Below are positions 7,921-16,720 of a stretch of DNA of 64,000 nucleotides, in pieces. The stretch's first letter is position 1, and every line of letters starts with the position of its first letter. The notes under the pieces were generated by a model. It was given only the letters and a program-made list of their open reading frames with translations, was not told the DNA's origin and ran no database searches. A program made the position numbers and the translations under genes. Location: contig CAZNGY010000003.1 of assembly GCA_964572955.1 (NCBI GenBank), positions 37,740 through 101,739 of the forward strand, given 5' to 3'. This stretch comes from UBA3775 sp964572955 (GTDB lineage Bacteria; Bacillota; Clostridia; Lachnospirales; Lachnospiraceae).

Positions 7921-8697
7921 ATGAACTCAATACCTATTAAACTTGAAGTTTTTGAAGGACCTTTGGATTTACTTCTTCATTTGATTGAAAAAAACAAAGT
8001 TGATATATATGATATACCTATTGCCTTGATTACTGATCAATATATTGAGTATATTGATGCCATGAAAGATGATCATATGGAAATTATGAGCGATTTTTTA
8101 GTTATGGCGGCAACTCTGATTAGAATAAAATCTCAGATGCTTCTTCCGAAACATGAAGAAAGCGAGGAGGATGAGGAAGATCCGAGAACGGAGCTCGTTG
8201 AAAAACTGATAGAGTATAAAATGTTTAAGTATGTTTCAAGAGAGCTTAAAGACATGAGTATTAATGCATCAAAACGTATATATCGTGAAGAAAAGCTGCC
8301 GGATGAAGTTTTGTGCTTCAAGGAAGAAATAAAAGCAGAAGATGTAATAGGCGATACAACATTAGAACTTCTCAGCAGTATTTTTAAAGATGTAATGAAA
8401 AGAAATGCCAATAAGCTGGACCCTATCAGAAGCAGTTTTGGCAAAATACAAAAAGAAGAAGTTAATTTTACTGAAAAAGTATTACGAATACAGGAGTATG
8501 GTATTAAACATAAAAAGTGTAGTTTTCGTAAACTTTTGGACAATTCAAAAAGTAAGGTTGAAATAATTGTTACCTTTTTAGGAATTCTTGAACTTATTAA
8601 GATGGGAAGAGTGACAATTGAACAGGAAGGTATATTTCAAGATATTGAAGTATCATTTCTGGCTGATGATGTTGTTGCCGTAGAACAGTATTTTTAA
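7921..8697 (+). CDS. scpA: Segregation and condensation protein A
   Basis: The kleisin subunit of the SMC-ScpAB condensin, which bridges SMC heads and helps compact and segregate the chromosome. It has 258 residues. The family N terminus FEGPLDLLLHLIEKNKVDIYD is visible, followed by an acidic linker at about residues 79-92 and a C-terminal winged helix that contacts SMC. It has an AGGAGG RBS. scpB follows after a short gap, as in most Firmicutes. Confidence 0.95.
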   Translation: MNSIPIKLEVFEGPLDLLLHLIEKNKVDIYDIPIALITDQYIEYIDAMKDDHMEIMSDFLVMAATLIRIKSQMLLPKHEESEEDEEDPRTELVEKLIEYKMFKYVSRELKDMSINASKRIYREEKLPDEVLCFKEEIKAEDVIGDTTLELLSSIFKDVMKRNANKLDPIRSSFGKIQKEEVNFTEKVLRIQEYGIKHKKCSFRKLLDNSKSKVEIIVTFLGILELIKMGRVTIEQEGIFQDIEVSFLADDVVAVEQYF

Positions 8698-8733
8698 AAA
8701 ACTTATATATCTATGTTAGACATGGAGGATTTT

Positions 8734-9342
8734 ATGGATTTAAGAGAAGAAGGAAAAATACAAACGATAAATGAAATTAAGTCAGCGATTGAGGCTATTT
8801 TGTTTGCCATGGGGGAAAGTGTTGAGGCATTAAGAATAGCAGAAGCACTTAATATATCTGAGAAAGTTGCGGTTTCTTTATGTCGACAGCTTATGGATGA
8901 ATACAAAGAGGCTGACAAAGGAATTAGTATTATTGAGTTGGATAAAAGCTATCAGATGTGTTCAAATCCGAAATATTATAAAGATTTAATTAAATTATGT
9001 CATGTACCTAAGAAGCATAATCTTACTGATGTAATGCTTGAAACACTTTCAATAATAGCATATAAACAGCCGGTTACCAGACAGGAAATTGAATCGATAA
9101 GAGGTGTTAAAAGTGATTTTGCTGTAAACAAGCTGCTTGAATACAATCTTATTGAGGAATTGGGAAGAAAAGATGTTCCGGGACGTCCGGTGCTTTTTGG
9201 TACAAGTGAGGATTTTTTGAGATGTTTTGGAGTAAGCTCCACGGATGAGTTGCCTATAATTGATGAGACAATTAAAGAGGAATTGCGGATGGAGGCAATT
9301 ACAGAATCACAGGTTAAAGAAGAAATCCTTATAACAAGTTAA
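8734..9342 (+). CDS. scpB: Segregation and condensation protein B
   Basis: The kite subunit of SMC-ScpAB: two winged-helix domains that dimerise and bind ScpA. It has 202 residues from the chosen start. Recognisable stretches are AIEAILFAMGE, YKQPVTRQEIESIRGV and the ELGRKDVPGRPVLFGTS segment. In-frame ATGs at 8713 and 8722 are less likely because GGAGG at 8724-8728 lies just before the ATG at 8734. A terminator closes the scpAB unit at 9401. Confidence 0.94.
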   Translation: MDLREEGKIQTINEIKSAIEAILFAMGESVEALRIAEALNISEKVAVSLCRQLMDEYKEADKGISIIELDKSYQMCSNPKYYKDLIKLCHVPKKHNLTDVMLETLSIIAYKQPVTRQEIESIRGVKSDFAVNKLLEYNLIEELGRKDVPGRPVLFGTSEDFLRCFGVSSTDELPIIDETIKEELRMEAITESQVKEEILITS

Positions 9343-9400
9343 AAAGCGACGAATGAGAAGTATATTAATCTGCAAATATTAAATCTTTACCGTACAGAAA

Positions 9401-9430
9401 AACCTGCAAGAATATTTGCAGGTTTTTTTT
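9401..9430 (+). terminator. Intrinsic terminator of scpAB
   Basis: A perfect 9-bp stem (9401-9409 with 9416-9424) and a 6-nt loop, then eight T residues. Confidence 0.9.
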
Positions 9431-9464
9431 CATATATTCTGACAGACAAGCTAAAGGCAGAATA

Positions 9465-10622
9465 ATGAAAAGAAGAGTTCTGATTGTATCAGTGCTAGTG
9501 GCAATAGTGGTGGTGCTTATATTGTTTTTTTTTAAACAAATTGAATTTGGTCGTGATGAAGAGATAAAATATGATTACGAAAGGTACTATGCCTATTGTC
9601 TAAAAAAAGCGGTGACAGAACAGGATTTTATTCCGAAAGTTACTGCTTATTCTGCCTGTATGACAGATTCAAGGGATGGGCATATTTTGTTTGAAAAGAA
9701 CTGTGAAGTTAAGCTGCCAAATGCAAGTACTACTAAAATGATTACTGCACTAACCGCTTTAAAATATATGGATCTTAATACGGAAGTGTCGGTAAGCAGA
9801 AATGCTTCTTTGGCTCCAAAAGTTAAACTTGGAATTAAGGAAGGAGAGCATTATTACTTTAAAGATTTACTGTATTCAATGCTTATGGCAAGCCATAATG
9901 ATTCAGCAGTTGCAATAGCCGAGGCAATATGTGAATCATCTGATGAATTTGCTGCCTTGATGAATGAAACTGCATATGAATTGGAGGCATATAATTCTTC
10001 GTTTGTAACACCAAATGGACTTGATGCAGAAAATCATTTTTCTACTGCTTTGGATTTATGCAAAATAGGAGCTGCTTTTATGGATAATATGTTTTTATCA
10101 GAAATAGCCCAAACCAGAGAGTATTCTTTTAATGAAATTTACAGCGGAAAAAGTTACAGCATAAGAAATATAAATTCTTTTTTAGACATGATTGACGGAG
10201 CTTCCGGAATCAAAACAGGATATACAGGAAAAGCGGGCTATTGTTTTGTAGGCGCAATAGAAACTGAAAAAACACGATTAGTCAGTTCGGTACTTGCCAG
10301 TGGTTGGCCGCCTAATAAAACGATAAAATGGGAAGATACAAAGATAATCTATAAATACGTAACAGATACATATTCAGAAATATGTTTGGAGTGTCCGATA
10401 ATTGATATTAATTCTATATGGGGATTAAATTCATTATTGTATTGTGAAAGTTTCTCATATGAGCTTATGTACGGAAAAAATGAAACAATAACTGAGGTGG
10501 TGAAGATAAGTCCTTTTGAGGGAAAAGCGTCTGTAGCTGATGGAGAGTATTATACGGAATGTTATATAATGTATGGAAATGTGATGCAACAGCTGAATTG
10601 TCTTCGAAAATTGGTTGGATAA
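9465..10622 (+). CDS. D-alanyl-D-alanine carboxypeptidase, DacB-like (PBP5 family)
   Basis: A second peptidase S11 enzyme in the window, 385 residues with an N-terminal membrane segment (about residues 5-24). Catalytic motifs are S88-T-T-K91, S143-H-N145 and K250-T-G252. It is clearly a paralogue of the protein at 3976 but diverged. In Bacillus, scpA-scpB is followed by dacB, the spore-cortex carboxypeptidase, so position suggests a DacB-type role. The sporulation link is inference; the enzymatic class is well supported. Confidence 0.88.
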   Translation: MKRRVLIVSVLVAIVVVLILFFFKQIEFGRDEEIKYDYERYYAYCLKKAVTEQDFIPKVTAYSACMTDSRDGHILFEKNCEVKLPNASTTKMITALTALKYMDLNTEVSVSRNASLAPKVKLGIKEGEHYYFKDLLYSMLMASHNDSAVAIAEAICESSDEFAALMNETAYELEAYNSSFVTPNGLDAENHFSTALDLCKIGAAFMDNMFLSEIAQTREYSFNEIYSGKSYSIRNINSFLDMIDGASGIKTGYTGKAGYCFVGAIETEKTRLVSSVLASGWPPNKTIKWEDTKIIYKYVTDTYSEICLECPIIDINSIWGLNSLLYCESFSYELMYGKNETITEVVKISPFEGKASVADGEYYTECYIMYGNVMQQLNCLRKLVG

Positions 10623-10721
10623 CAGGGCATGGTAAATCCAACAGAATGAAAGATGATCTAAAATCATTCCTTTTAAAATTTTCTTGAGATTTTTATTCTA
10701 CAGAGCTTGAATTTTCTTGTA

Positions 10722-10757
10722 AGATAAAAAGGTGACCGTATGTAAACGGTCACCTTT
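10722..10757 (-). terminator. Intrinsic terminator of the zinc-ribbon coiled-coil gene
   Basis: A 12-bp stem (10728-10739 with 10746-10757) with a 6-nt loop. On the minus strand it runs into TTTTTATCTT, so it ends the leftward gene; it also sits between two convergent genes. Confidence 0.85.
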
Positions 10758-10776
10758 GGGAAAAGTGTATAAATAA

Positions 10777-12891
10777 TTAATCATCTAAATATTTGTTGTA
10801 AAATTTTGTAACTATAATATCAATGGCACTTTCATCAAGCTTTCCAAGATTTGATTTCAGAAGAGCTTTAATGCCGTTGATTTTGTTCTGATAATTTTGC
10901 TCAGGAGTTGCATCCGGTTTTTCATACTGCTTTACAGATACGGAATTACAATTTGCCATTAACCATGCATTGATGAGAGAGTTAAGCTGACCTCCGGTTA
11001 AAGCAAGTATGTAGGTAGATGATTTCAGATCAGTATAATCAGAAGGTTTTGCAGCATTCTTTATTAATGTCGGTTCAAACAGATTGTTAAGTTCCGTCTG
11101 AGATGAGTATCTCAATGTTGCAGCAAGTCCGGAAATTGAATTCCTGTCAACTGAATCGGTACTTGTTCTGTATTTTGAGTAATCTATAGAAGTTCGTCTT
11201 GTGTAGTAAGACATTTTTTCTTCATCTTTTTTTGACGAATAGTCAGGAACAAATCCTTTGTAACCGTCATCAGGAATATCATCTTCAATTAACTGAAAAT
11301 CTTTGCTTTGGCGTCTTGGTCTTTCAATAGGATTATTTTTTCTGCTCTGAACTTTTTTTGCAGTTTCTTCCTTCAAGGCTTTAAATGCTTCAGGATCAAA
11401 ACCATATGCATTGGCAGTTTCAACATCAGGATCTTTTGATGGATCATCCTGATGATAGTCAGGAACAAATCCTTTATATGTACCATCATCAACATCATCT
11501 ACATTAGCAAGCTGTCTGAATTTATCGGCAAATTTATTTCTGCCGATGCCTTCGATTTTTGGTTCGGTTTTATTAGCCCTGTTGTTTATAATTGACTCGA
11601 ATGTAGGTGAATTACCATTGTCATCAGCATCTTTTTCAGCAGACGACAATTCAGCTTCAGAAGCTGCAAACATATTGTTTGTAAACATTTCCTCGACAAC
11701 AGGAGATGAATACTCATTTTCATCCTCGACAGCGGCGAAAGAAGATGGGCTAAACGACTTCTTTTTAAAACCTGAGAGAAAATCATTAAAAGAATCTTCA
11801 TCGGTATTATCAGAATCATTATCTTCAAGAGATTGTCCGTCTTCCATATTGTAAAAATCATCATCAGATACGTCTACTGCATCAACAACAATTGTGTCAC
11901 CAACTGCGTATTCATCAACCGGTTCGGTTTCAACAAATATAGGTCCTGATTCAGGTATGATTTCATGTTCTTCGATGTTAACAGGCTCTTCATGAACTGT
12001 TTCACCTTTAACATGTGGAATTGAAGGACCGGTCTGTTCGGATTTCCTTTGTTGTTCAGCTACGCGAATACCCTCTTCAAACATTTTACGTCTTTTTTCA
12101 CTGGCAAGGCGTTTCAGTTCCTGTTCTTCGGCAATTCGTTTTTGCTCTTCAGCTAATTTCCTTTCCTCTTCCTCGCGACGAAGTCTTTCTTCCTCTTCGC
12201 GGCGGAGACGTTCTTCTTCCTCAGCTTTTAAACGAGCCTCTTCCTCGGCTTGTCTGATTGCTTCCTCGGCACGTTTCGCTGCTTCTTCAGCTTCAATTCT
12301 TGCACGCTCAGCTTCTTCCATTGCTTTACGGGCTTCTTCTTCAATACGGAGACGTTCTTCTTCAGCAGCACGCAGAAGTGCTTCCTGTTCCTCACGACGG
12401 AGACGTTCTTCTTCCTCAGCTTTTAAACGAGCTTCTTCTTCAGCTCTGAGTCGGGCTTCTTCTTCCTCACGACGAATTCTTTCTTCTTCTTCGCGGCGGA
12501 GACGTTCTTCCTCCTCGGCTTTTAAACGAGCTTCTTCCTCGGCACGTCTTGCAGCTTCTTCAGCTTCACGTTTTTTATCTTCTTCAGCTTTAAGTCTTTT
12601 TGCTTCAATTGCATAGAAAGATGTACAGGCACGAAGCGCAGCTCTGGCATCAGACTGCATTACATAAATCTTAAAGTTTTTTTCACGGAGATTATAACGA
12701 TAGGTACTTTTAATCCCCTGCTCCTTCATATATTCTATAACACCCTGCGCCGATTCTTCATTAGTTAACGAGAAAACGGACACCTCTTTTTCTTCATCAA
12801 TATTATCTACAAGGTCGGTGTTGCAATCAGGACAAACTAATAGTGAATCGTCCTCAAAAATTTTATTGCAGCTAGTGCATTTCTTTGACAT
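10777..12891 (-). CDS. Zinc-ribbon protein with long Glu/Arg/Ala coiled coil, function unknown
   Basis: No characterised family is recognised in this 704-residue protein. It begins with a zinc ribbon (C5-C8 and C20-C23). A region of about 70 residues that looks like a DUF2007-type ferredoxin-like domain follows. Next is a highly charged single-helix or coiled-coil region from about residue 105 to 290, built from EEERLRREEEER-like repeats, then an acidic low-complexity region. The motif YKGFVPDY occurs twice in the C-terminal third. A conserved-looking C-terminal globular domain of about 130 residues ends it. There is no membrane segment. The ATG at 12891 has the RBS GAGGAGG; an in-frame ATG 21 nt upstream is less likely. 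It is divergent from another zinc-ribbon gene and has its own promoter and terminator. Confidence 0.8.
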   Translation of the reverse strand: MSKKCTSCNKIFEDDSLLVCPDCNTDLVDNIDEEKEVSVFSLTNEESAQGVIEYMKEQGIKSTYRYNLREKNFKIYVMQSDARAALRACTSFYAIEAKRLKAEEDKKREAEEAARRAEEEARLKAEEEERLRREEEERIRREEEEARLRAEEEARLKAEEEERLRREEQEALLRAAEEERLRIEEEARKAMEEAERARIEAEEAAKRAEEAIRQAEEEARLKAEEEERLRREEEERLRREEEERKLAEEQKRIAEEQELKRLASEKRRKMFEEGIRVAEQQRKSEQTGPSIPHVKGETVHEEPVNIEEHEIIPESGPIFVETEPVDEYAVGDTIVVDAVDVSDDDFYNMEDGQSLEDNDSDNTDEDSFNDFLSGFKKKSFSPSSFAAVEDENEYSSPVVEEMFTNNMFAASEAELSSAEKDADDNGNSPTFESIINNRANKTEPKIEGIGRNKFADKFRQLANVDDVDDGTYKGFVPDYHQDDPSKDPDVETANAYGFDPEAFKALKEETAKKVQSRKNNPIERPRRQSKDFQLIEDDIPDDGYKGFVPDYSSKKDEEKMSYYTRRTSIDYSKYRTSTDSVDRNSISGLAATLRYSSQTELNNLFEPTLIKNAAKPSDYTDLKSSTYILALTGGQLNSLINAWLMANCNSVSVKQYEKPDATPEQNYQNKINGIKALLKSNLGKLDESAIDIIVTKFYNKYLDD
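12203..12531 (-). repeat. Internal coding repeats of the coiled-coil region
   Basis: A 35-nt unit occurs almost unchanged at 12203-12237, 12398-12432 and 12497-12531, encoding ARLKAEEEERLR. DNA-level near identity suggests recent internal duplication or recombination rather than only amino-acid convergence. Confidence 0.75.
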
Positions 12892-12905
12892 TAGAATTAC
12901 CTCCT

Positions 12906-12923
12906 CATGCATAACAATGCATG
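12906..12923. repeat. Perfect inverted repeat in the leader of the zinc-ribbon gene
   Basis: CATGCAT (12906-12912) and ATGCATG (12917-12923) form a 7-bp inverted repeat with a 4-nt centre. It lies just downstream of the -10 box and upstream of the RBS, so it could be an operator or an mRNA hairpin. Confidence 0.6.
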
Positions 12924-12927
12924 ATTC

Positions 12928-12956
12928 ATTATATACAAATTATTTGTATTTATCAA
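12928..12956 (-). promoter_or_regulatory. Sigma-A promoter of the zinc-ribbon coiled-coil gene
   Basis: On the minus strand TTGATA (12956-12951) and a perfect TATAAT (12933-12928) are 17 bp apart. Confidence 0.82.
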
Positions 12957-13072
12957 GGATTAAGCAGTAATTAGGTGTAAATATCATTAAAATTTTGCAT
13001 TTTATCGAAAAAAATTTATATAAAATGCACAGTTACATATATCTTATTGTATTTGCGTGTTGTTTAAAGTAC

Positions 13073-13101
13073 TTTACAAATCATATTTAATAAATTATGA
13101 T
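13073..13101 (+). promoter_or_regulatory. Sigma-A promoter of the 13172 gene
   Basis: TTTACA (13073-13078) and TATGAT (13096-13101) are 17 bp apart. It is divergent from the minus-strand promoter at 12928. Confidence 0.65.
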
Positions 13102-13171
13102 ATAAAAGCTGGCAGGAAATATGTCAGAATTACAAAGATATCAGACTGAAATAGTCAGAAAGAGGGATGTT

Positions 13172-14056
13172 ATGCCATGGTGTCCGGTATGTAAAAATGA
13201 ATATAGAGAGGGATTTTCAATGTGCAGTGAATGTAAGATTCCTTTAGTTGATGAACTGACAAAGGAATCCTCTTTTTTGCTTTTGTGTTACATTGAAAAA
13301 AAAGATGTTAAACTTGAAGAAGATTTGAAGAAAATGTTGAAGTTTTCAGAAATTCCTTATGAAACAAGGGAAAATAACAACAATGCTGAGTTTTTTATAG
13401 AAAAAAAACTCATGCATAAGGGAAAAACAGCACTAAAGGCATTTACAAATGTAAATTCGGAGTACTATATAAAGGAAAATATAGATACAACGCTATATAT
13501 AGGACAAAAAGAAAGCTACGATACGGAAATATCCGATGAAGAATATGGCATTGTCGAAGATCATGAAAAACTTGAGTTTTCAAAAAGACAGATTTGTTCA
13601 GGTTCGCAATTATATGAATCTAAAAGAGATAAGGCAGATGAAGAGTATAATTCAGGTATAATCTTTACTTTGTTTGGTTTTTTTGGAATTGTTTTTATGC
13701 TTTTTAATGTATTTGATGTAATAAATCTTATAAATGGGAAGTTCAGTTTGATACTGGATACTGCTCTTTTTGTTTTGATGCTTGCAATCGGAATCATATC
13801 TTTTTCTCGTGCAAAACGTTTTAAAAAAGATGCGGTAAGTGAAGATTCGTTTGTAGATGAACTTTCAGAGTGGTGTACTGCAAATATATTAAAAGAGAAT
13901 GTAATTGCAAATGATGAGCCGGAGGAAGCTGAAGAAATTAATTTTTTTAATAGAATTTCCTATATAAAAGAATGCGTCAAAGAAGAGTATCCGGATATTG
14001 ATGATACTTTTCTGGATTCTTACAGTGAAGAATTTTATAACGAAATGTTTGAATAA
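13172..14056 (+). CDS. Zinc-ribbon membrane protein, function unknown
   Basis: A 294-residue protein starting MPWCPVCKNEYREG, a zinc ribbon with C4, C7, C18 and C21. A domain of about 80 residues with DUF2007-like character and an acidic stretch follow. Two membrane helices lie at about residues 165-185 and 193-210, and a cytoplasmic acidic tail ends it. An upstream in-frame ATG (13121) is possible, but the ATG at 13172 has the better RBS (GAGG) and begins with the ribbon, as related proteins do. The divergent neighbour has the same ribbon-plus-domain opening, suggesting a shared process. The radical SAM gene follows after 14 nt. No function can be assigned. Confidence 0.78.
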   Translation: MPWCPVCKNEYREGFSMCSECKIPLVDELTKESSFLLLCYIEKKDVKLEEDLKKMLKFSEIPYETRENNNNAEFFIEKKLMHKGKTALKAFTNVNSEYYIKENIDTTLYIGQKESYDTEISDEEYGIVEDHEKLEFSKRQICSGSQLYESKRDKADEEYNSGIIFTLFGFFGIVFMLFNVFDVINLINGKFSLILDTALFVLMLAIGIISFSRAKRFKKDAVSEDSFVDELSEWCTANILKENVIANDEPEEAEEINFFNRISYIKECVKEEYPDIDDTFLDSYSEEFYNEMFE

Positions 14057-14070
14057 CTACGGAGGATAAA

Positions 14071-15942
14071 ATGAAAGAAACCAGATTAGCTTTATCTGAT
14101 GAAATACTAATGAATATAGAAAAACCGGGGAGATATATAGGCGGAGAAGTCAATATGGTTCGAAAAGATCCTAATAAAGCGGACGTGAGATTTTGTATGT
14201 GCTTTCCGGATGTTTACGAAGTTGGAATGAGCCACCTTGGAATACAAATTATATATGATCTTCTTAACAAAAGAGAGGACGTTTATTGTGAAAGGGTCTA
14301 TTCTCCTTGGCCTGATTTAGATAAAATAATGCGTGAAAAGGAAATCCCCCTTTTTGCTTTGGAAAGTCAGGACCCTGTAAAAGAATTTGATTTTCTCGGA
14401 ATTACGTTACAATATGAAATGTGCTATACAAATATTCTTCAGATACTTGAACTTTCGAAAATCCCCTTTTACTCGGTTGACAGATCCGAAGATGATCCGA
14501 TAGTGATTGGGGGAGGTCCGTGTTCATATAATCCGGAGCCTATAGCAGACTTTTTTGATTTGTTTTATATAGGTGAAGCGGAAACACAGTATTATAATCT
14601 TATTGATTTATACAAAAAGAGTTGTAAAAAAAATGGTTCACGTGAAGAGTTCCTGAAACTTGCATCACAAATCCCTGGGATTTATGTGCCAAGATTTTAT
14701 GATGTAAAGTATAATGATGATGGAACAATAAAAAGTTTCAAACCTAATACGGATTCTGTACCTGAAAAGATAAAAAAGGAAGTAGAGATGAATCTTTCGG
14801 ATACTTTTTATCCCGAAAAGCCTTTAGTAAGTACGATTCAGGCTGTACAGGACAGAGTTGTCCTTGAGATTCAAAGGGGCTGTATAAGAGGCTGTAGATT
14901 TTGTCAGGCTGGAATGATTTACAGACCAATACGTGAAAGAAGTCTTGATTTTCTGAAAGACAAAGCAAAGAAAATGCTGGATTCGACAGGACAGGATGAA
15001 ATTACATTAAGTTCACTAAGTTCCAGTGATTATTCGCAGCTTGCAGAACTGGTTTATTATCTTATTGATGAATATCAGGATAAACATGTTAACATTGCTC
15101 TGCCATCACTAAGAATAGATGCCTTTGCTTTGGATGTAATGAGTAAAGTACAGGATATCAAAAAAAGCTCCGTGACATTTGCACCTGAAGCAAGTTCACA
15201 GAGAATGAGGAATGTCATCAATAAGGGATTGACAAAGGAAAATATTCTTAATGGTGCAATGCTTGCATTTAAAGGCGGCTGGAACAAAGTAAAGCTTTAT
15301 TTTATGCTTGGACTTCCGACTGAAACTGATGAAGATGCGAGGGAAATTGCCCATCTGGCAAACGAAATAGCAGCGGAGTATTATACGATTCCTAAGGAGG
15401 AAAGAAATGGTAAGGTTTCAATTACTGTAAGTACCTCTTTCTTCATTCCTAAACCTTTTACACCATTTCAATGGTCAGCAATGGCAGATAAAAAGGTGTT
15501 TTCAGAACGACAGTCAGTTCTCAGCAGTGAATTAAAGGAAATGCTCAACAAAAAAAGTATCAGATATATATGGCATGATGAACAGACATCGGAGTTGGAA
15601 GGTATACTTGCACGTGGAGACAGAAAACTTTCAAAAGTTATTATGGATGTTTATAAAAAAGGAAACATTTTTGATGCCTGGGTTGAGTACTTTAATTATC
15701 AAAACTGGATAGATGCTCTTGAAGAAAACGGAATATCGATTGCTTTTTATAACAACAGAGAGCGTGAGTATGATGAGATTCTTCCATGGGATTTCATTGA
15801 TACAGGAGTGTCGAAAAAGTTTTTATGGAACGAATATAATAATGCAAAAAAGGCAAAAGTAACGCCAAACTGTCGCACTAAATGTGCAGGATGTGGTGCT
15901 TCTGTTTTTGGAGGAGGTGTCTGCTATGAGAGTAAGAATTAA
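14071..15942 (+). CDS. B12-binding-domain radical SAM protein (TIGR03960 family)
   Basis: A 623-residue radical SAM protein. The N-terminal third resembles a cobalamin-binding fold. The iron-sulphur motif is C-I-R-G-C-R-F-C (CX3CX2C) at about residue 270, and a C-terminal cysteine motif (CRTKCAGCGAS) may bind a further metal or cluster. This family almost always lies next to a DUF2344 protein and often next to RNase E/G and rplU, exactly as here; its reaction is not established. It has a GGAGG RBS, and the next gene overlaps it by 17 nt, implying translational coupling. Confidence 0.92.
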   Translation: MKETRLALSDEILMNIEKPGRYIGGEVNMVRKDPNKADVRFCMCFPDVYEVGMSHLGIQIIYDLLNKREDVYCERVYSPWPDLDKIMREKEIPLFALESQDPVKEFDFLGITLQYEMCYTNILQILELSKIPFYSVDRSEDDPIVIGGGPCSYNPEPIADFFDLFYIGEAETQYYNLIDLYKKSCKKNGSREEFLKLASQIPGIYVPRFYDVKYNDDGTIKSFKPNTDSVPEKIKKEVEMNLSDTFYPEKPLVSTIQAVQDRVVLEIQRGCIRGCRFCQAGMIYRPIRERSLDFLKDKAKKMLDSTGQDEITLSSLSSSDYSQLAELVYYLIDEYQDKHVNIALPSLRIDAFALDVMSKVQDIKKSSVTFAPEASSQRMRNVINKGLTKENILNGAMLAFKGGWNKVKLYFMLGLPTETDEDAREIAHLANEIAAEYYTIPKEERNGKVSITVSTSFFIPKPFTPFQWSAMADKKVFSERQSVLSSELKEMLNKKSIRYIWHDEQTSELEGILARGDRKLSKVIMDVYKKGNIFDAWVEYFNYQNWIDALEENGISIAFYNNREREYDEILPWDFIDTGVSKKFLWNEYNNAKKAKVTPNCRTKCAGCGASVFGGGVCYESKN

Positions 15943-16720
15943 GTTTGCAAAATTTGATACTCAAAGATTTCTTGGACACTTGGATGTGATGCGTTATTTC
16001 CAGAAATTATTTAATAGATCAGGATTGCCTGTTAAATATTCTGAGGGATATCATCCGCATCAGATATTAAGTTTTGCTCAGCCGCTTGGCTTAGGGATTA
16101 CAAGTGATGGAGAATACCTTGATATGGAACTTTCAGAAGAGATTTCCTGTGAAGTAATTCTTGAATCACTTAGAAGCAGTCTGTCGCATGGATATGAGAT
16201 TGCAGAATGTGTGAGACTTGCAGACAGACAGGTGAATGAAAAACTGGTTACTTCCATGTCTCTTATAACACGTGCGAATTATTATCTCATTTTAAAAGAT
16301 GATTCGGTTTCCGAACAGCTTAAAAATGCAGTAAAACATCTGATGGATCAAGATAAAATTACAGTTGTTAAGAAGACAAAAAAGGGAGAAAAGGAAATTG
16401 ATATCAAACCATATATTTATGAAATCAATTTCTATAATGGAAATCTTACGGAATTATATATGAAAGAAATAGTTAATAAAACAATTATTGACGAAAATCT
16501 TCACCAAAACATACTTCATGCACCGTCTTTTGAGAATGAAACCGGCTTAATGGTGAGTCTCTCTGCCGGAAGTGAAACAAATATAAGTCCTTCGTTGTTT
16601 ATTTCTGCGTTAATTGATAATACCGAAATCAGTATTACTCAAGAGTTATTCAGAATACATCGAATGGAACTTTTAGGTGGAGATGAAAGGGAAAGTGTAC
16701 CTTTATGCAAAATTCTCTGA
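15926..16720 (+). CDS. DUF2344 protein (TIGR03936), partner of the radical SAM protein
   Basis: A 264-residue protein opening with RVRIKFAKFDTQRFLGHLD and containing EGYHPHQILSFAQPLGLG, both typical of DUF2344. In some genomes this domain is fused to the C terminus of TIGR03960 proteins, so it probably works with the gene just upstream. The start at 15926 is set by the RBS GAGGAGG inside the end of the upstream gene. It overlaps the next gene by 16 nt. Biochemical function is unknown; involvement in RNA or ribosome modification is only a guess from neighbours. Confidence 0.9.
   Translation: MRVRIKFAKFDTQRFLGHLDVMRYFQKLFNRSGLPVKYSEGYHPHQILSFAQPLGLGITSDGEYLDMELSEEISCEVILESLRSSLSHGYEIAECVRLADRQVNEKLVTSMSLITRANYYLILKDDSVSEQLKNAVKHLMDQDKITVVKKTKKGEKEIDIKPYIYEINFYNGNLTELYMKEIVNKTIIDENLHQNILHAPSFENETGLMVSLSAGSETNISPSLFISALIDNTEISITQELFRIHRMELLGGDERESVPLCKIL

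Noticed and set aside
12015..12449. Plus-strand open frames rich in leucine and proline opposite the coiled-coil gene
   Set aside because: They are the antisense of GAA/GAG/CGT-rich repeats, have no RBS or family resemblance, and arise from the repeat composition.
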